64,000 nucleotides of DNA from Zantedeschia hybrid cultivar (GCA_030544215.1 JARZZO010000006.1:47468501-47532500), one strand, 5' to 3'; positions 1-11,281 are shown, counted from the first letter of the stretch. The notes: generated from the letters alone by a model not told the origin. Made by a program: numbers and translations.

Positions 1-362
1 GCGTACCGCACTTGCACACTTTACGAGGACACTCGGACGCACTGTTCGCGCCGTCGGATCCGTCTCGACGAGGCCAACTCGGATCTAGTGTGCTGTTCTC
101 ACATTTGCCTAGTTTTGCGTGCCATTTCTGTACGCATACCGAGGACCCCGATCGTGCATCCCGAAGCCAACCCAAGTTGCCTCGATTTGCGTGCAGCATC
201 CCAGCGCACAGATTTCGCAGCGGCTAGTACCCGCTTACTTCGTTTTGCGTGCCACTTTTTGCACGCATATCAAGGATGATGATTTGAGCTCCGATTCTTG
301 TGCCGATCGTACCGGTGGCATCCTTGTAGTGAGGCGGACCTCGTCCATCATTTCTTTGGCCA
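1..362. other. Non-coding repeat DNA left of an unrecognised ORF
   Basis: No convincing gene. Short phrases recur: TTTTGCGTGCCA followed by a pyrimidine run and an ACGCAT word occurs near 114-140 and again near 242-268, and a related TTTGCGTGCAGCAT occurs near 185. Short frames here are frame shadows. By position it is the internal part of the Gypsy-like element whose 3' end follows, but no integrase or RT is visible. Confidence 0.35.
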
Positions 363-1382
363 GTGGTACGTTTTATCATCATGGATTTTAGCTTTGAGGT
401 AGAGCTACCCAATTCTGTGAAAACTAGAGTGTATCTTGAGGCAACTTCGTTCGGCAATGTTATTTCACAATCTATTGTGGATTCTATCTCCCACACGGAC
501 TACGTAATGGTCTCTGGAAACCGAGTCTATGTGCCATTTTTCCATCTCTTAAGGAGCAACAGTACTTCCCGAGCCGTCAGGTATTATGATGATGCATGGT
601 GCAAGATTATACCCCATGGCTCATATATCAATTTGGGTAGAGAATGGATAGACGAGCGGCAAGTTGTGATTGATCAGACTGGACGAGATTGTCTTATACG
701 ACCTGAGGGATACCAGGCACCCTTTCTTATTCTCAATGCCACTTATCAGGATCGAGAGAGGTTTCAACAAGCGGATGATTGGGACGACTTCCAAGAGGAT
801 TGGGAGCGCGAGAGGTCCCAGATGAGGAGTGATCTTCAGAAGATTTCTGCCATGCTTGCCAAGCTGACCAAGCCAAAAGATGTTGTCTATGAGGCCGACC
901 CAACGATGATCGAGGAGTATGAAAATCAAATGAAGGAGGTGCACTATGTGGCCGATCCAACCCTAGAAGATGAATATTTGGGGGAGGTTGAATCAGTGAC
1001 GCCTATAGCAGATAATAACCGCTTCCCCACTAAAGGGAATGGGTCGAAGACAGAACCGCTATTGGAAGATGTAGTCGATCAGCCGAAGGTCGTTAAAGAT
1101 GTCATCAGTTTGCATGATTTTGACCACATATGGAGCGACGTCGAGGCACAATTTCCTCCTCAGGTTGGAGCATTCATGCGCGCGATGATTCATGGGTCAT
1201 CGGTGTTATTTTCCGAGCATGCTACCATCATTCTCCTATGGATATTGACTCATTTTAAAATTCGAGGACGAATTTTTTCGAACCAGAGGAGAATTATGGG
1301 GATCCAGGAACGGTTGGAATGGAGTCTAAGGTCCAATGTGCAGTTCATTTGGCCAATTAGGGGCCCATTTGGAGTCTTTTAA
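363..1382 (+). CDS. Unrecognised 339-codon ORF at the 3' end of a Gypsy-like retroelement
   Basis: An open frame of 339 codons; an internal Met at 381 (MDFSFEVELPN) is an equally good start. I do not recognise the family. The N-terminal 100 residues look like a compact beta-rich domain (YVMVSGNRVYVPFFHLL). Residues about 130-165 are strongly charged and probably coiled coil (WERERSQMRSDLQKISAML). The next 90 residues are acidic with repeated ADPT motifs (YEADPTMIEEYE, YVADPTLEDEYL). There is no zinc knuckle, DTG, YVDD or DDE motif, so it is not a standard gag, protease, RT or integrase. The last 30 codons run across the polypurine tract and into the presumed LTR, so the true stop may be fortuitous. 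It may be an additional ORF of a plant Gypsy element or a gag-like protein of a non-autonomous one. No upstream pol is visible. Confidence 0.4.
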   Translation: MVRFIIMDFSFEVELPNSVKTRVYLEATSFGNVISQSIVDSISHTDYVMVSGNRVYVPFFHLLRSNSTSRAVRYYDDAWCKIIPHGSYINLGREWIDERQVVIDQTGRDCLIRPEGYQAPFLILNATYQDRERFQQADDWDDFQEDWERERSQMRSDLQKISAMLAKLTKPKDVVYEADPTMIEEYENQMKEVHYVADPTLEDEYLGEVESVTPIADNNRFPTKGNGSKTEPLLEDVVDQPKVVKDVISLHDFDHIWSDVEAQFPPQVGAFMRAMIHGSSVLFSEHATIILLWILTHFKIRGRIFSNQRRIMGIQERLEWSLRSNVQFIWPIRGPFGVF

Positions 1383-1671
1383 TTTATATGTAATTTTTCC
1401 ATGTTTTTTAGTTATTTTCGGAGTCCTAGGGGTAGTTTAGTAATTTTCCTATTATGGTTTCTTTGAAGAGTCTATATATTGTCCTGTATCCCCTCGTGGG
1501 AAAGCAATGAAGAAGATTTTTGAAATGATGAGCCGCCGCTACGTGTTTTCTCCCGAGACGGGACGGGAACCCTAATCTTCTTCTCCTCCAACCCCCTCTC
1601 TTCTCCAACTTCCGGTCTACCCCCCCCTCCTGTCCCACATCAACTTCTACTCGATCTCCCCAGCTATACAT
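1297..1671 (+). mobile_element. Gypsy-like 3' LTR (approximate borders)
   Basis: The phrase TTCGAGGACGAATTTTTTCG followed by purine-rich AACCAGAGGAGAATTATGG (1261-1299) resembles the pol end and polypurine tract just before the 3' LTR of many plant Gypsy elements. The stretch that follows has an LTR-like layout: TATATATT near 1471, then a CT-rich segment up to about 1665, where hAT-related DNA begins abruptly. The 5' LTR lies outside the window, so borders and target duplication cannot be verified. The element probably inserted into the hAT relic to the right. Confidence 0.5.
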
Positions 1672-1935
1672 GCCTGCTTCTTGTTGGCCACTTCCATAAC
1701 CTGACTGCTGTCTATACTAACTTTGTGAATCATAATCTCCTTGACTTTCATGTTGTCATCTTCCTGTGTCAATATGTAAGGAGAAAGAAGGTGCATACAC
1801 TCCGCCCCCGGTAGTAGCACCTGCAGTTGCACCAGCATCATCACTAGGAGACTCTGTCCCATCATCATCATCATCTTGATCATAATCAACAATTAACTTT
1901 CTTTTGACATTACTTGATTTTTTCTTTTGTGATGT

Positions 1936-4700
1936 CTATTTTTGCTGGCTTTCTTTTTTTTCTAGATCATTTTGCAAGTTCAATCGATTCAATAATCCTT
2001 TTCTTCGTGGTGTATGCCTCATATAAATTTGCTTCATCTCATCAATGGCAGGATTGTCTCTGGCAGCCAGATTAGTCCTCTCCAATGTAGATGTACTCCT
2101 TTTCAAGAATGATGGTGGCCCAACCATTCTAGGAGTGACTGACCTACTATCTGATTCTGAGTGTCTAGCAAGCTCAAGCTCAGGATCAGGTGCAAATAAA
2201 AGCACATGCTCAGTCTGACTCTGATGCTCATGTGAAGGAGGAGGTGAATTTTCTTTTTGCCTTTTTGAAGTTCTTAACTCTGGATCTCTAGCAACAGCTC
2301 CATCTAGTATGCCTTCTGCCCATTCTGTATCATCAGGATCAAAAACTGGCTCATCGACAGTTGCTCGTATCTCAACCCAAGTCTGCAAGGGATTATCATC
2401 ATCAAATAACTCTTCCACATCAATTTGGCCAACAACATCTTCTGCGTGCCCTGCAGCTCGTTTCTCTCTCACTTGTTGTCTCAACCGTATGTTTTTGATC
2501 CTCAATCTCATGTTGTAATGGCAGTACACCAATTTGTCCAATCGTTCAGCCTTTAACCGGTTACGAATTTTTGAGTGTATAAGGCTGAACGTGCTCCAGT
2601 TTCTTTCACATTGACTTGCCGATGTCGTCTGACTCAAAACCCTCACTGCAACGGAAGCCAATGGATTATAACACCTATCTCTGTTGTACACCATTATCCA
2701 CCACTCAGTTGTACCATCATTAAAAGAAACCAAAAAAGTAATCAATGTATGTTCTCGTTTCTTATGCACATATGACAACAATGCAATGACTAAACATACC
2801 TGAGCTCACTTTATCTACGACAATTTGCACAGAATCTTCATTATATGTCTCTAGCCTTAGCCTATAAGCCTCCATCTACAAAGATGAAATTAACAATTAA
2901 TAGAATTCATACGCTCTTCAAATTACAAGTAATCGGATAAATCTTAAAGTCAGATCTTCACTAAGTATACATGCCTCTCTGCTTCAATCCTATCTTCTAT
3001 TGTCCTCGACAAACGTGCAATCACATTTAGTGTGCCTTGAATCACATCTCCATCAATATGCAATTGACGACTATATATTACTCGAGGATTTAAAAAATAA
3101 CCTGCATTTAGGTAGATAATTAGTAATGTCAATTTAATAAATAATGTCTCATGTAACAGTATAAGACTGCACTTACCAGCTGCATGCAAGTCGTGGTGTA
3201 ATGTGCTTTCCCATCTGACATCAATAAGATCCCACCACTTCATATAAGTATTGGGAAATGCGTTCTTGATGTGCACCTTAGTAATGTCAATTGCCTCGTA
3301 CAAATATCCCATGTAATTCTTATCATCCCCATCCACCAATTTTTTATTCTCTATGATTTTTCTCACTTCCAAATGTTCAGATTTAGATTCATTGGAGGTG
3401 GTCCGCATATACTCCAAAAACTCCTTATTAAACATAAAACCCTTGATCTCATTCTTGAATTTGTGCAAAGATTCTAAAGAAATAAAATTAGATGCAAATC
3501 GTGTAGGCCCCGCACGGATGAGATCTCGACCTCCAGATGTTTTTTCTCTGAACATGTTCAAGATCCTGGGATGACCATAAATAAATTGGGTAATTCTTTG
3601 GGCTCTCTTTACTGTCTTGCTGATTGTCGGATCCTTACCAATGTCTTCAAGCATCAAGTCCAGACTATGCGCTGCACATGGGACCCAATAAAGGTGTTTG
3701 CGCTTGTCCATTAACTTCTTCCCTGCAGCTTTATAACTTGGTTCATTATCGGTGACCACCTGCACAACATTTTCCTCTCCAATTTCTTGCACCATCTAAT
3801 CCATCAAATCAAATAAATATTTTGCGTTCTTTGAATAGTTTGATACAAAAACATATTTCATAAAAACTGTCCCTTCTGTGCAATAAACACGAAAATTAAT
3901 CATGGACTTTTTCGTGGTACCAGTCCAGCCATCGCACATAATTGTGCATCATCTCTCCTTCCATACTGTCTTAAAACTTTTAACCCACTGTTGAAGTTCC
4001 TCGTATTCCCCATCAAGCCCCCGCCCATACATGTCTCGACGTGTGGGGACTTTGAACCCACGACTATAATCTGCTATCGCATCAATCATAGGCTGAAAAT
4101 AAGGAGACTGAGCAGCATGTGAGGGAACACCTGCATGCAAAAACCATTTGCAGATGTTTTTAAAAGTATGTCATGCCGCTTCAACTGACTTTTTCCTCCT
4201 CTCATTGCTTGCTTGATTTTTGGCTGAGTAGAACTTTGTCTTCTAAAAAGATAACTGTCCATAGGACCCACTTGGCCTGTAGGTTGACTTGTGCCTCTTG
4301 TTGATGCTCCATCACCTCTCCTTCGGGCTTCGTCTTCTTGTTGATGCCACAAACTCTCTCTTCTAACTGCAGTCATCTCAGGATCTTCATCATCATCATC
4401 ACTAGAGTCTACAATTTGTTCAGCCCTTTGCCTCTCACGTATAGAAATGCCACTGGCCGCAGTATACATCCCTTTGCCTTTTGTATTATGTCTACCTGAA
4501 ATTTCGTCTTGGAGTTCAACCTCCTCTTCATTCCTTTGCTCTTTTTGTGTTGTTCGGCCACGCAACAATTCACGCATCTCGTTGGCAACTTGTCGGGAAC
4601 AGACAGTACACCTTGTCACCTGTCCTGTCTTCCCTGCTAAATGTTCTTTCCCTCGAGTGATTCCACCACCCATCTCTTTGCCACAATATTTGCATTTCAC
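1936..4700 (-). pseudogene. hAT transposase pseudogene (BED zinc finger, DUF659, hAT dimerisation)
   Basis: Domains in order: BED-type zinc finger at the N terminus (MKCKYCGKEMGGG, 4640-4700); acidic linker; DUF659 region (3949-4140) leading to the catalytic-core motif CTIMCDGWTG near 3930; RNase-H-like core with QVVTDNEPSYKAAG and WVPCAAHSLDLMLEDIGKD (2950-3795); C-terminal hAT dimerisation domain with LASVAVRVLSQTTSASQCER (2400-2700); and a charged tail. The family cuts and pastes hAT DNA using a DDE-type active site. It is broken: the frame shifts between 4140 and 4200 (the text corresponding to ANGFCMQVFPH changes frame to HAGVPSHAAQ), a TGA replaces a Gly codon just before CTIM near 3950, and a TAG lies after YLFDLMD near 3797. 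Candidate introns separate the C-terminal exons. Related to the hAT relic at 18329-23098 but clearly diverged. Confidence 0.85.
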
Positions 4701-4827
4701 TCTCCTCTTTGCACTATTAACTAAAGTGATATGGGCCCACCCTGGGTCTTGATCTTACTGTTCAGCCATGTTCCTACAACACATAAAAAAAAAAGTAGAA
4801 ACAAATATAAGAACATTTGGCATTATG

Positions 4828-5400
4828 CTCATACTTTAAAACATGCAATGAAGTTTAATTAAGCTTCAAATGATGTTTAATTTAAGTAATTAGACAAAAA
4901 CTCCTATTTTTAACCACTAATTAAGGCCAAAATTGGGGATTTTCCCTAATTAACCGTCGATCAACGCAATTGACAGCACACTCCTAGTTTAAAACATGCT
5001 ATGAAGTTTAATTAGGCTCCAATTGATGTTTAATTTAAGTAATTAGACAAAAATCTCAATTTTTAACCGCTAATTATGGCCAAAATTGGGGATTTCCCCT
5101 AATTAACCGTCGATCAACGCAATTGACAGCACACTCCTAGTTTAAAACATGTAATGAAACTTAATTAAGCTCCAATTGATATTTAATTTAAGTAATTAGA
5201 CAAAAGCCCCAATTTTTAACTGCTAATTAAGGCCAAAATTGGAGATTTTTCCTAATTAACCGTCGATCAACGCAATTGACAACACACTCCTAGTTTAAAA
5301 CATGCAATGAAACTTAATTAGGCTCCAATTGATGTTTAATTTAAGTAATTAGACAAAAGCCCCAATTTTTAACCGCTAATTATGGCCAAAATTGGGGGTT
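4828..5400. repeat. 153-bp tandem repeat, about 3.7 copies
   Basis: Units start with CTCATACTTTAAAACATG or CTCCTAGTTTAAAACATG at 4828, 4981, 5134 and 5287, an exact 153-base spacing each time. Each holds TTAATTTAAGTAATTAGACA, a CCAATTTTTAACCGCTAATT segment and CCGTCGATCAACGCAATTGA. The last copy is cut after about 114 bases. It lies just upstream of the BED-finger end of the transposase gene, so it may be the element's subterminal or promoter region; that role is inference. Confidence 0.9.
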
Positions 5401-5724
5401 GTCTATTTTACCAAGAAAATGAACGTAAATAATCTAAGAAATAGTTACCAACTAAAAAATAATCACTACATTAAAATATAAATCATACCTTCTTTTTTTT
5501 CTTCCACCCAAAACGGTGAAAACGTCTCCGGAAAAGGGTGAAAACGTCTCCGACGGCAGTGGCGGGTGGTGGCGGCGGCAGCGGGTGGCGGCGGCGGTTC
5601 TTTCCCCTCCTTCCCCTCCTCCTTCCCCTCCTTCCCTTCCCCTCCCACTGCAAAAACCAAGCTTCCCCTCTCACAGATTTGTTTCTGTGAGAGGGGACAA
5701 TGAAACACCCCTTTAAAGAGTGTT

Positions 5725-5857
5725 TCACGGGCGTACCGGTCCGGTACAGTAATTTTTCTCTTTTTTTTTTTTACGGTACCGGCCCTAAATGGGGGTACCG
5801 GTACCAGTCCGGGCCGGTACCGGTACGTACCAGTACCGGCCGAAACTGCCATCCATG
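5725..5857. repeat. GGTACCGG-rich terminal arm of hAT relic 1
   Basis: A dense run of degenerate GGTACC, ACCGGT and CCGGTACC palindromes interrupted by a short T tract, ending at the element terminus. The same word composition fills the MITE at 20593-20746. A C/T-rich segment (5590-5650) and a nearby inverted pair around AAACACCC..GAGTGTTTC (5702-5731) adjoin it. Confidence 0.75.
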
Positions 5858-6062
5858 TGTACAAAACACAGAGATTGATGGACACTTCATCTGAGGAAAA
5901 CGGATTCAGGAGAATTGTGTCTACCCTACGTTGGGTTGAAATCAGCCTGAAGATGGTAGACAGGGTATAGCTAAGTCGAGGGAGGTGCAGTGGTCATGGG
6001 CTGATGTTGTTGCTGAATAAAAGAATTATAGGCAGAACAGAGACAACATCCTCAAAACAGGG

Positions 6063-7394
6063 GTGCTGGAATCTTCGTCTTCATCCTTGATGATCTCTGT
6101 TCGTGGAGCCTCTGACTCAGCAAAGCTTCCGAGTTTTCCCAACTCGGTGAACAAGAGTTTGCAGGAGAGGAATCGGCGGCCCATTGGAAGGTGCGGTAAT
6201 TATGGACGTTCTGTTCCAAAGAACTTTTGTGGCAAAGGGGTGTTGGGGGCTAGGCCAGTGGATACACCTACTTCAGCAGGTTCGCAAATCCTCCTTGGAG
6301 ATGTAACCGTGCTCGAGTCGAGGCTGCTGCAGGAGGCCTGCTCGTTGGGTGTCAGGTTAGTGATCAGTGGTGCCGACGGTAGGGAGTTGGGTGGAGGAGA
6401 TAAACAGGAATGGGCCGTTGATGGGTTAAGTTGAGATCCGAAACCATTACGGGATCCTATCATTAGTGACCTGTGCGTTTCGGATCTTAACTTAGCCGTA
6501 AAATGGGGAACTCGTGAACCGGATAAGGTGTCCTTCGGGCAGCGAACTTGTGGCATCTTCATTCTTACGGTGGCCCTGGTTCTCGTCCTCACGAACAGAG
6601 TACCAGTAGCTTGTTCTCAGAGCCCAGGAAGGTGATCCTTCAGCCCCTCTCAACCTCCAGTCGTCTGCCTTCATCATTGGGGACTTCGGGAACATAGACA
6701 GAAGGTGATTTTGTTAACAGTGGTATTCATATGCTTCACTACCCAAAACTATTGGGTTTCGGGGTATTATTAGGGGAGGGAGGTCTTTTAAAGGAAGACT
6801 TGGCTCAGAAGGTCCATGCTTCTCAGGCAGAACCTTCAGTGGATGAAAGAGGTAGCCTGGCAGTCTCTAAAGTGCAATAAGCTTGCTGGCAGTCTGTGAC
6901 ACAGGATACGGGGAACCTGATAACCAGCATGAGCGTCTGAGTTTGCTCCTGAGAATGTGATGGGACTTGATGATAGGGTTACTTCTTTTGCTCAGATTGT
7001 TCCATACATTCCCGTCCCTTTGTCACCAAGGAGCCCAGGGATTTCAGAGGTGCCTGCTGAGTGCCAAAGAGGAATTTCTTTAACAGGGGACCCCATTTGT
7101 GCTGTGTCAGAGATGGGGGATAACAATGTCTTGGCTATTGTTCCCTTTAAAGGAGGTTCCATCGCTACCTCTGTAGTACCTTCAGATACTTATGAACAGT
7201 GGTCTGAAGACATCGTACAATTTGGAAAGAGAATTGGTGTTTCTTTCCAAGGAAGAGAAGATGTTGTTGTTCGCCTTTATCAAAAAGATGAAACAAGCAA
7301 ATGCACTACAGAACTCTGCCAAGAGAAAAGGTCGAGGGGGTTAGTAAGAGGGAGATGTCTTATGTTCAAAACAATCCAGTTGCTTATGGTTTAA
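6063..7394 (+). pseudogene. LINE A ORF1-like remnant
   Basis: Two readable pieces, 6063-6434 and 6957-7394, separated by stops and frame changes. The first is Ser/Gly-rich; the second contains NVLAIVPFKGG and SFQGREDVVVRLYQ. Position upstream of the endonuclease argues for L1 ORF1, the nucleic-acid chaperone, but no RRM or CCHC knuckle can be shown, so the call rests mainly on context. A T/A microsatellite and a G run (7400-7475) separate it from ORF2. Confidence 0.45.
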
Positions 7395-7493
7395 GGGACA
7401 ATAATTTATTATTTATTTATTTATTTATTTTTATTTTTATTTTTTTTATTTTATTTTTTTTTTGGGGGGGGGGGTTTGAAAATTGTTATTGAA

Positions 7494-10400
7494 ATGAACA
7501 TTGGTATGTGGAATGTAAGAGGGCTGAATGGTGAGTTCAAACAGAGAGCTGTTAGAGACTGTCTCAGATATAATAAATTGGATTGCTTTTGCTTACAAGA
7601 AGGAAAAATGAAAACTATTGATGATCAGTTGATCAAGTCAACCAGTGGCTCAGCCTGTTCAGAATGGGTGTCAAGCTCAGCAGTTGGTTCCAGTGGGGTC
7701 TTTTAATTGTGTAGAATGGAAGGAAGTTCCAGGGAGATCTGTGTGATGCGGGCAAATTCAATCTCTCGTTAAGTTTTTCAGCAATAAATAATGATGACAA
7801 ATGGGTGATCACAGCAGTTTATGGTCCTCACAACCTTCAAGACAAGGATCGGTTTATGCAGGAATTATATAGATTGGCAGCCATCTTCCAAAACAGGTGG
7901 TGCATCCTAGGATATTTCAATTCAGTTAGATTCCCATGGGAGAGATCAAGAAAACAAAACAGTAATAAAGACATGGAGATCTTTTGTGATTGGATAACTT
8001 CTTGTGGTTTGATTGATTTGGAGCTTCCAAACAGGAGATTTACTTGGTCTAACATGCAAAATACTCCTATCCAGTCTAGGATTGACAGAGTGCTGGTGTC
8101 TACCGAGTGGATCGAGCTGTTTCCCTTAACCTCTATCAAAGGGCTCAACAGAACACTGTCAGATCACATTCCAATCCTTGTTAGAACAGTGGACAGTTTG
8201 TGTAAGTACAGGAATTTTGAGATATGAAATAGCTTGGCAGATGCAGGAGGGTTTCAAGGAGTTAGGAGCTAAGTGGTGGATGGAAGTGCCTACTTCAGGT
8301 TTTGCTGCTGAAACCTTTTCCAAAAAGCTTAAATGTGTCAGGAATTGTATCAAGAAATAAAAATCTCAGTTTTTTGGGGCCAGTGTCGCTGAGAGAAACA
8401 TCTTGCTGCACAAAATGGAGAAGTTGGAGAAAAAAGCTGACTATCAAACTCTTTCCAAGGATGAGAAGCTGCAGCTTGTTAAACTCAAGAAAGATTATAA
8501 TACTGAGCTGCTCAAGGAGGAGATTAAATGAAGACAGACTTAAGGAACTTTGGTTGAGAGAAGGGGACGATAACACAAGATTTTTTCATGCTGTGGCAGG
8601 TGCTAAGAAGAGGACGCTCAAGATTGAGCATATTCAGGTTGGTAATCAGCACGCTGAATCGGGAAGAAGGTATCATTCCTAGGATTGAAGACTCTTAAGT
8701 GGATGCTTTGTGTGCTCCTTTTCTTATAGAGGAGGTGAAAGATGATGTTTTTAATATGGATGCCAATAAATCTCCAGGACTGGATGGTTTTTCTATAGGC
8801 TTCTACCAATTTTTCTGGGATGTGATAAAGGAGGATCTTATGAATGTGGTCAAGGAATTCCAAGAATGACCCAACTGCATAAAAAGATTCAACTCAACCT
8901 TTATAGTCCTTATTCCAAAGAAAGAGGGTGCAGTGGTAGTTACAGACTTTAGGCCGATCAGCCTCTTGAATGGATGTTACAAAATTGTTTCAAAGATCAT
9001 GGCTAATAGGCTACAGAAGGTTTTGGTGAGTATCATAAGTTGTAACCAATCAGCCTTCTTGAAAGAAAGATACATTCTTGATAATTTTATTGCAGCTCAT
9101 GAAGCAATCCATTCTCAGAAATGCAGCAAGAAAGAAGGGTTGCTTTTAAAATTGGATTTTGAGAAGGCTTATGACAGAGTGAGTTGGATGTGTATTCAAA
9201 ATACTTTTTATGGGGTTTAGAAGAAAATGGATTAATTAGATTATGAATTGTATAACCACAGCTAGGTTTTCTATCTTGATGAATGGGAAACCGTGTGATT
9301 ATTTTGATAGTTCAAGAGGACTGAGGCAAGGTGATCCTATATCACCATTGATTTTCATCATGGTTAGTCAAATTTTGAGTTCCCTATGGGACAGGGCAGC
9401 TTCTATCCAATATCAAGAGATTGCTATTGATAGTTGAGGCAATTACAGGGCTTTCCATTAACTTTGACAAATCTGAGGTCATTGGAATCAATATGGGACA
9501 GGACAGGACAGATGAAATAGCAGCTGCATGGACTTCTAAAAATGCTCAATTTCCTATCAAGTACTTGGGGTTACCACTTTTCAATGTGCAGTGCAGGGTT
9601 AGAGATTGGGACAATCTCATTAAGAAGTTTGACCGTAAATGGATTCTTTCTAAATCTGTTCTATCTTCCTTGGCTACTTATTATCTTTCCATTCTTAAGA
9701 TCCCTAAAAGGGTCGAAAAAATCATTGAAGCAATGAGAAGTGCTTTCTTTTGGGAAGAACGGAAAAGGGAGAGAAGAGGACTGCATTTAGTGGTATGGGA
9801 TAAAATTTGCACAAGCAAAGAACAAGATGGACTTGGACTGACCAGTATTCATATTTTTAATAAAGCACTGCAGGCAAAATGGTTGTGTAGGATGGGAAAG
9901 ACAGATAATGCAGCCTGGGTGAACATTGTTAGGGCAAAATACTACCCACAAGCGTCTAAGTGGACCTTATTACCGACCAGATTTGCTAATATGTCACCAA
10001 TATAGAGAAATATTATTCAACCGGTTGAGCTGGTTGGTCCAGCTATTAGGTTTCACTGGGCGATGGGTGTTTGACCAATTTTGGGAAGATACGGCGCTCA
10101 CAGACTCCGTTTGTTGTGCAGTTTGAAAATCTGTACACAACTGCCAATGATAAAGGGAATTCAGTTAATCAGGTTTATTCTCCAGGGGAAGGCAGCCATT
10201 GGAATATCAAATTAAGAAGGGACCCAATTGGTATTGAGTTGGAGCAGCTTCTATCTATTCTTAGTATTATTCATAGATTCAGTCTGAATAGTCAAGAGGA
10301 GGATAGTAGAACTTGGGTTTCGAACAGTAAAGGCTCATTTTCTGTCAAGGATCTCACGAAAGTTCTGAGTGATGGAGGTATCAGAATCTCCTGGAGTCAT

Positions 10401-10990
10401 ATTGTCTGGTCCAATATCTTCCCAAGTAAAATAAGAATTTTTCTATGGAAATTGGCACTTGGAAGACTTCCTACTCTAGGTACACTGAAATCTATCCTTC
10501 ATGTTCAAAAGTCCACATGCATCTTCTGTGGTATCTTTGAGGAAGGTACTGACCATCTGTTCTTGTATTGTGGGATTATTAATTTCCAATCGAGACTCCT
10601 GTGTAAAACTCTTCATTTACAATTGAAGGACTTTCAGAATGTCATAGAGCTGCTTGAAAGTTGGGGGACATCTGCCCTATTACTACAGAGCATCACATTT
10701 GGTCGCTGTTTTTGCCGGCTATGTTGTGGGCTATCTGGCTTGAGAGGAATTCTCGAAGATTCAGTGAGAAGTTCAATTGTGCATCTGATATTCTGAAAAG
10801 AATTGTAAAAAAAGGACGTACCCGGTGCACGAGGCTCCCACCATTTGTGGGGTCTAGGGAAGAGACGATGTACGCAGCCCTATCCCTGTTAAGCAGAGAG
10901 GCTGTTTCCTTGGTTCAAAAACGTGACCTCCAGGTCACAAACGGGGCAACTTAACCGTTGCTCCAGGCCCGCCCTTCTGAAAAGAACTGT
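7494..10990 (+). pseudogene. LINE A ORF2 (endonuclease, reverse transcriptase, zf-RVT), broken
   Basis: Starts at ATG 7494 with MNIGMWNVRGLNG, the usual L1 endonuclease N terminus. Further endonuclease motifs: VYGPHN (7810), SRIDRVLV (8075) and LSDHIPILV (8155). RT begins with SPGLDGFSIGFYQFFW (near 8770) and continues DFRPISLLNGCYKIVSK (8945), LLKLDFEKAYDRVSW (9140), SSRGLRQGDPISPLIFI (9310); the catalytic YADD block is missing between about 9400 and 9430, where the text jumps into SINFDKSEVIGIN. The zf-RVT part has WVSNSKGSFSVKDL and IRIFLWKLALGRLPT (10310-10465) and CIFCGIFEEGTDHLFLYC (10520-10575). At least six stops or frameshifts break it, so it is dead. The SINE at 10807-10974 interrupts it. 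Confidence 0.85.
10807..10974 (-). mobile_element. Au-like SINE inserted in LINE A
   Basis: On the minus strand it reads GGAGCAACGGTTAAGTTGCC, then GTGACCTGGAGGTCAC, a degenerate pol III B box TTTTTGAACC, AGGAAACAGCCTCTCTGC, GGGCTGCGTACATCGTC, and finally GGGAGCCTCGTGCACCGGG with a short terminal T run. This order is that of the angiosperm Au SINE family. It is flanked by a 16-bp target duplication TTCTGAAAAGAAYTGT (10791-10806 and 10975-10990), one mismatch, confirming retrotransposition into LINE A. Confidence 0.93.
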
Positions 10991-11281
10991 CTATTTGGTT
11001 TTTAATTGGGGGAAAGCTGCTGGCATTGTCTCTATCTGAGGAGTCTTCTCTGTTAACTTCGGCTGGGGCTTGGAAATTGCAGTTGCTTTGATTTTCTTTG
11101 GTTCTTTTTCTCTGTTCTGTTAGTGTTCTATTTTATTCTCTGGATAAAATAGAGTTTGATTTTTTGGGTCCGAACTTGAACTGGGGGAAAGGGCTTCCTT
11201 TTGGACTGTAGCCCTCATTGTAATGGATGTTCTATTTTTATTTCAATGAATTGTGACCTCGGTCACCTTCAAAAAAAAAAA

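Larger units (their letters stand above)
1672..5857 (-). mobile_element. hAT transposon relic 1 (family with ATGGATGGCA ends)
   Basis: A hAT-superfamily element read right to left. Its right-hand (5') terminus, reverse-complemented, reads CATGGATGGCAGTTTCGG, matching the terminal inverted repeat of the 154-bp MITE at 20593-20746. Inside it come a GGTACCGG-rich arm (about 5725-5857), a 153-bp tandem array (4828-5400) and a broken transposase gene (1936-4700). The 3' terminus is missing: its sequence stops at the Gypsy-like LTR, so the rest may lie outside the window. The base run next to the right end, TGTACAAA (5858-5865), would be its 8-bp target duplication, but the other copy is not available. 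Confidence 0.75.
5866..11281 (+). mobile_element. LINE A, L1-type retrotransposon (degenerate)
   Basis: An L1-like element on the plus strand with ORF1-like remains, an apurinic endonuclease domain, reverse transcriptase, a C-terminal zf-RVT region, and a 3' end AATGAATTGTGACCTCGGTC followed by an A tract (11270-11281). The 5' border is uncertain: it could begin anywhere between the hAT terminus at 5857 and about 6060. I could not identify a target duplication. An Au-like SINE splits its 3' coding part. The element lies left of host exon 7, most likely in the next host intron, and is in the opposite orientation to the gene. Confidence 0.85.

Noticed and set aside
1297..1671. Promoter or 5'UTR of a host gene to the left
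   Set aside because: The polypurine tract and LTR-like layout fit a retroelement end better, and no host coding sequence adjoins.
5466..5885. 139-codon minus frame over the hAT relic 1 arm
   Set aside because: It reads repeat words (GTGTYRYRPG) and a C/T-rich run upstream of the transposase; not conserved coding sequence.
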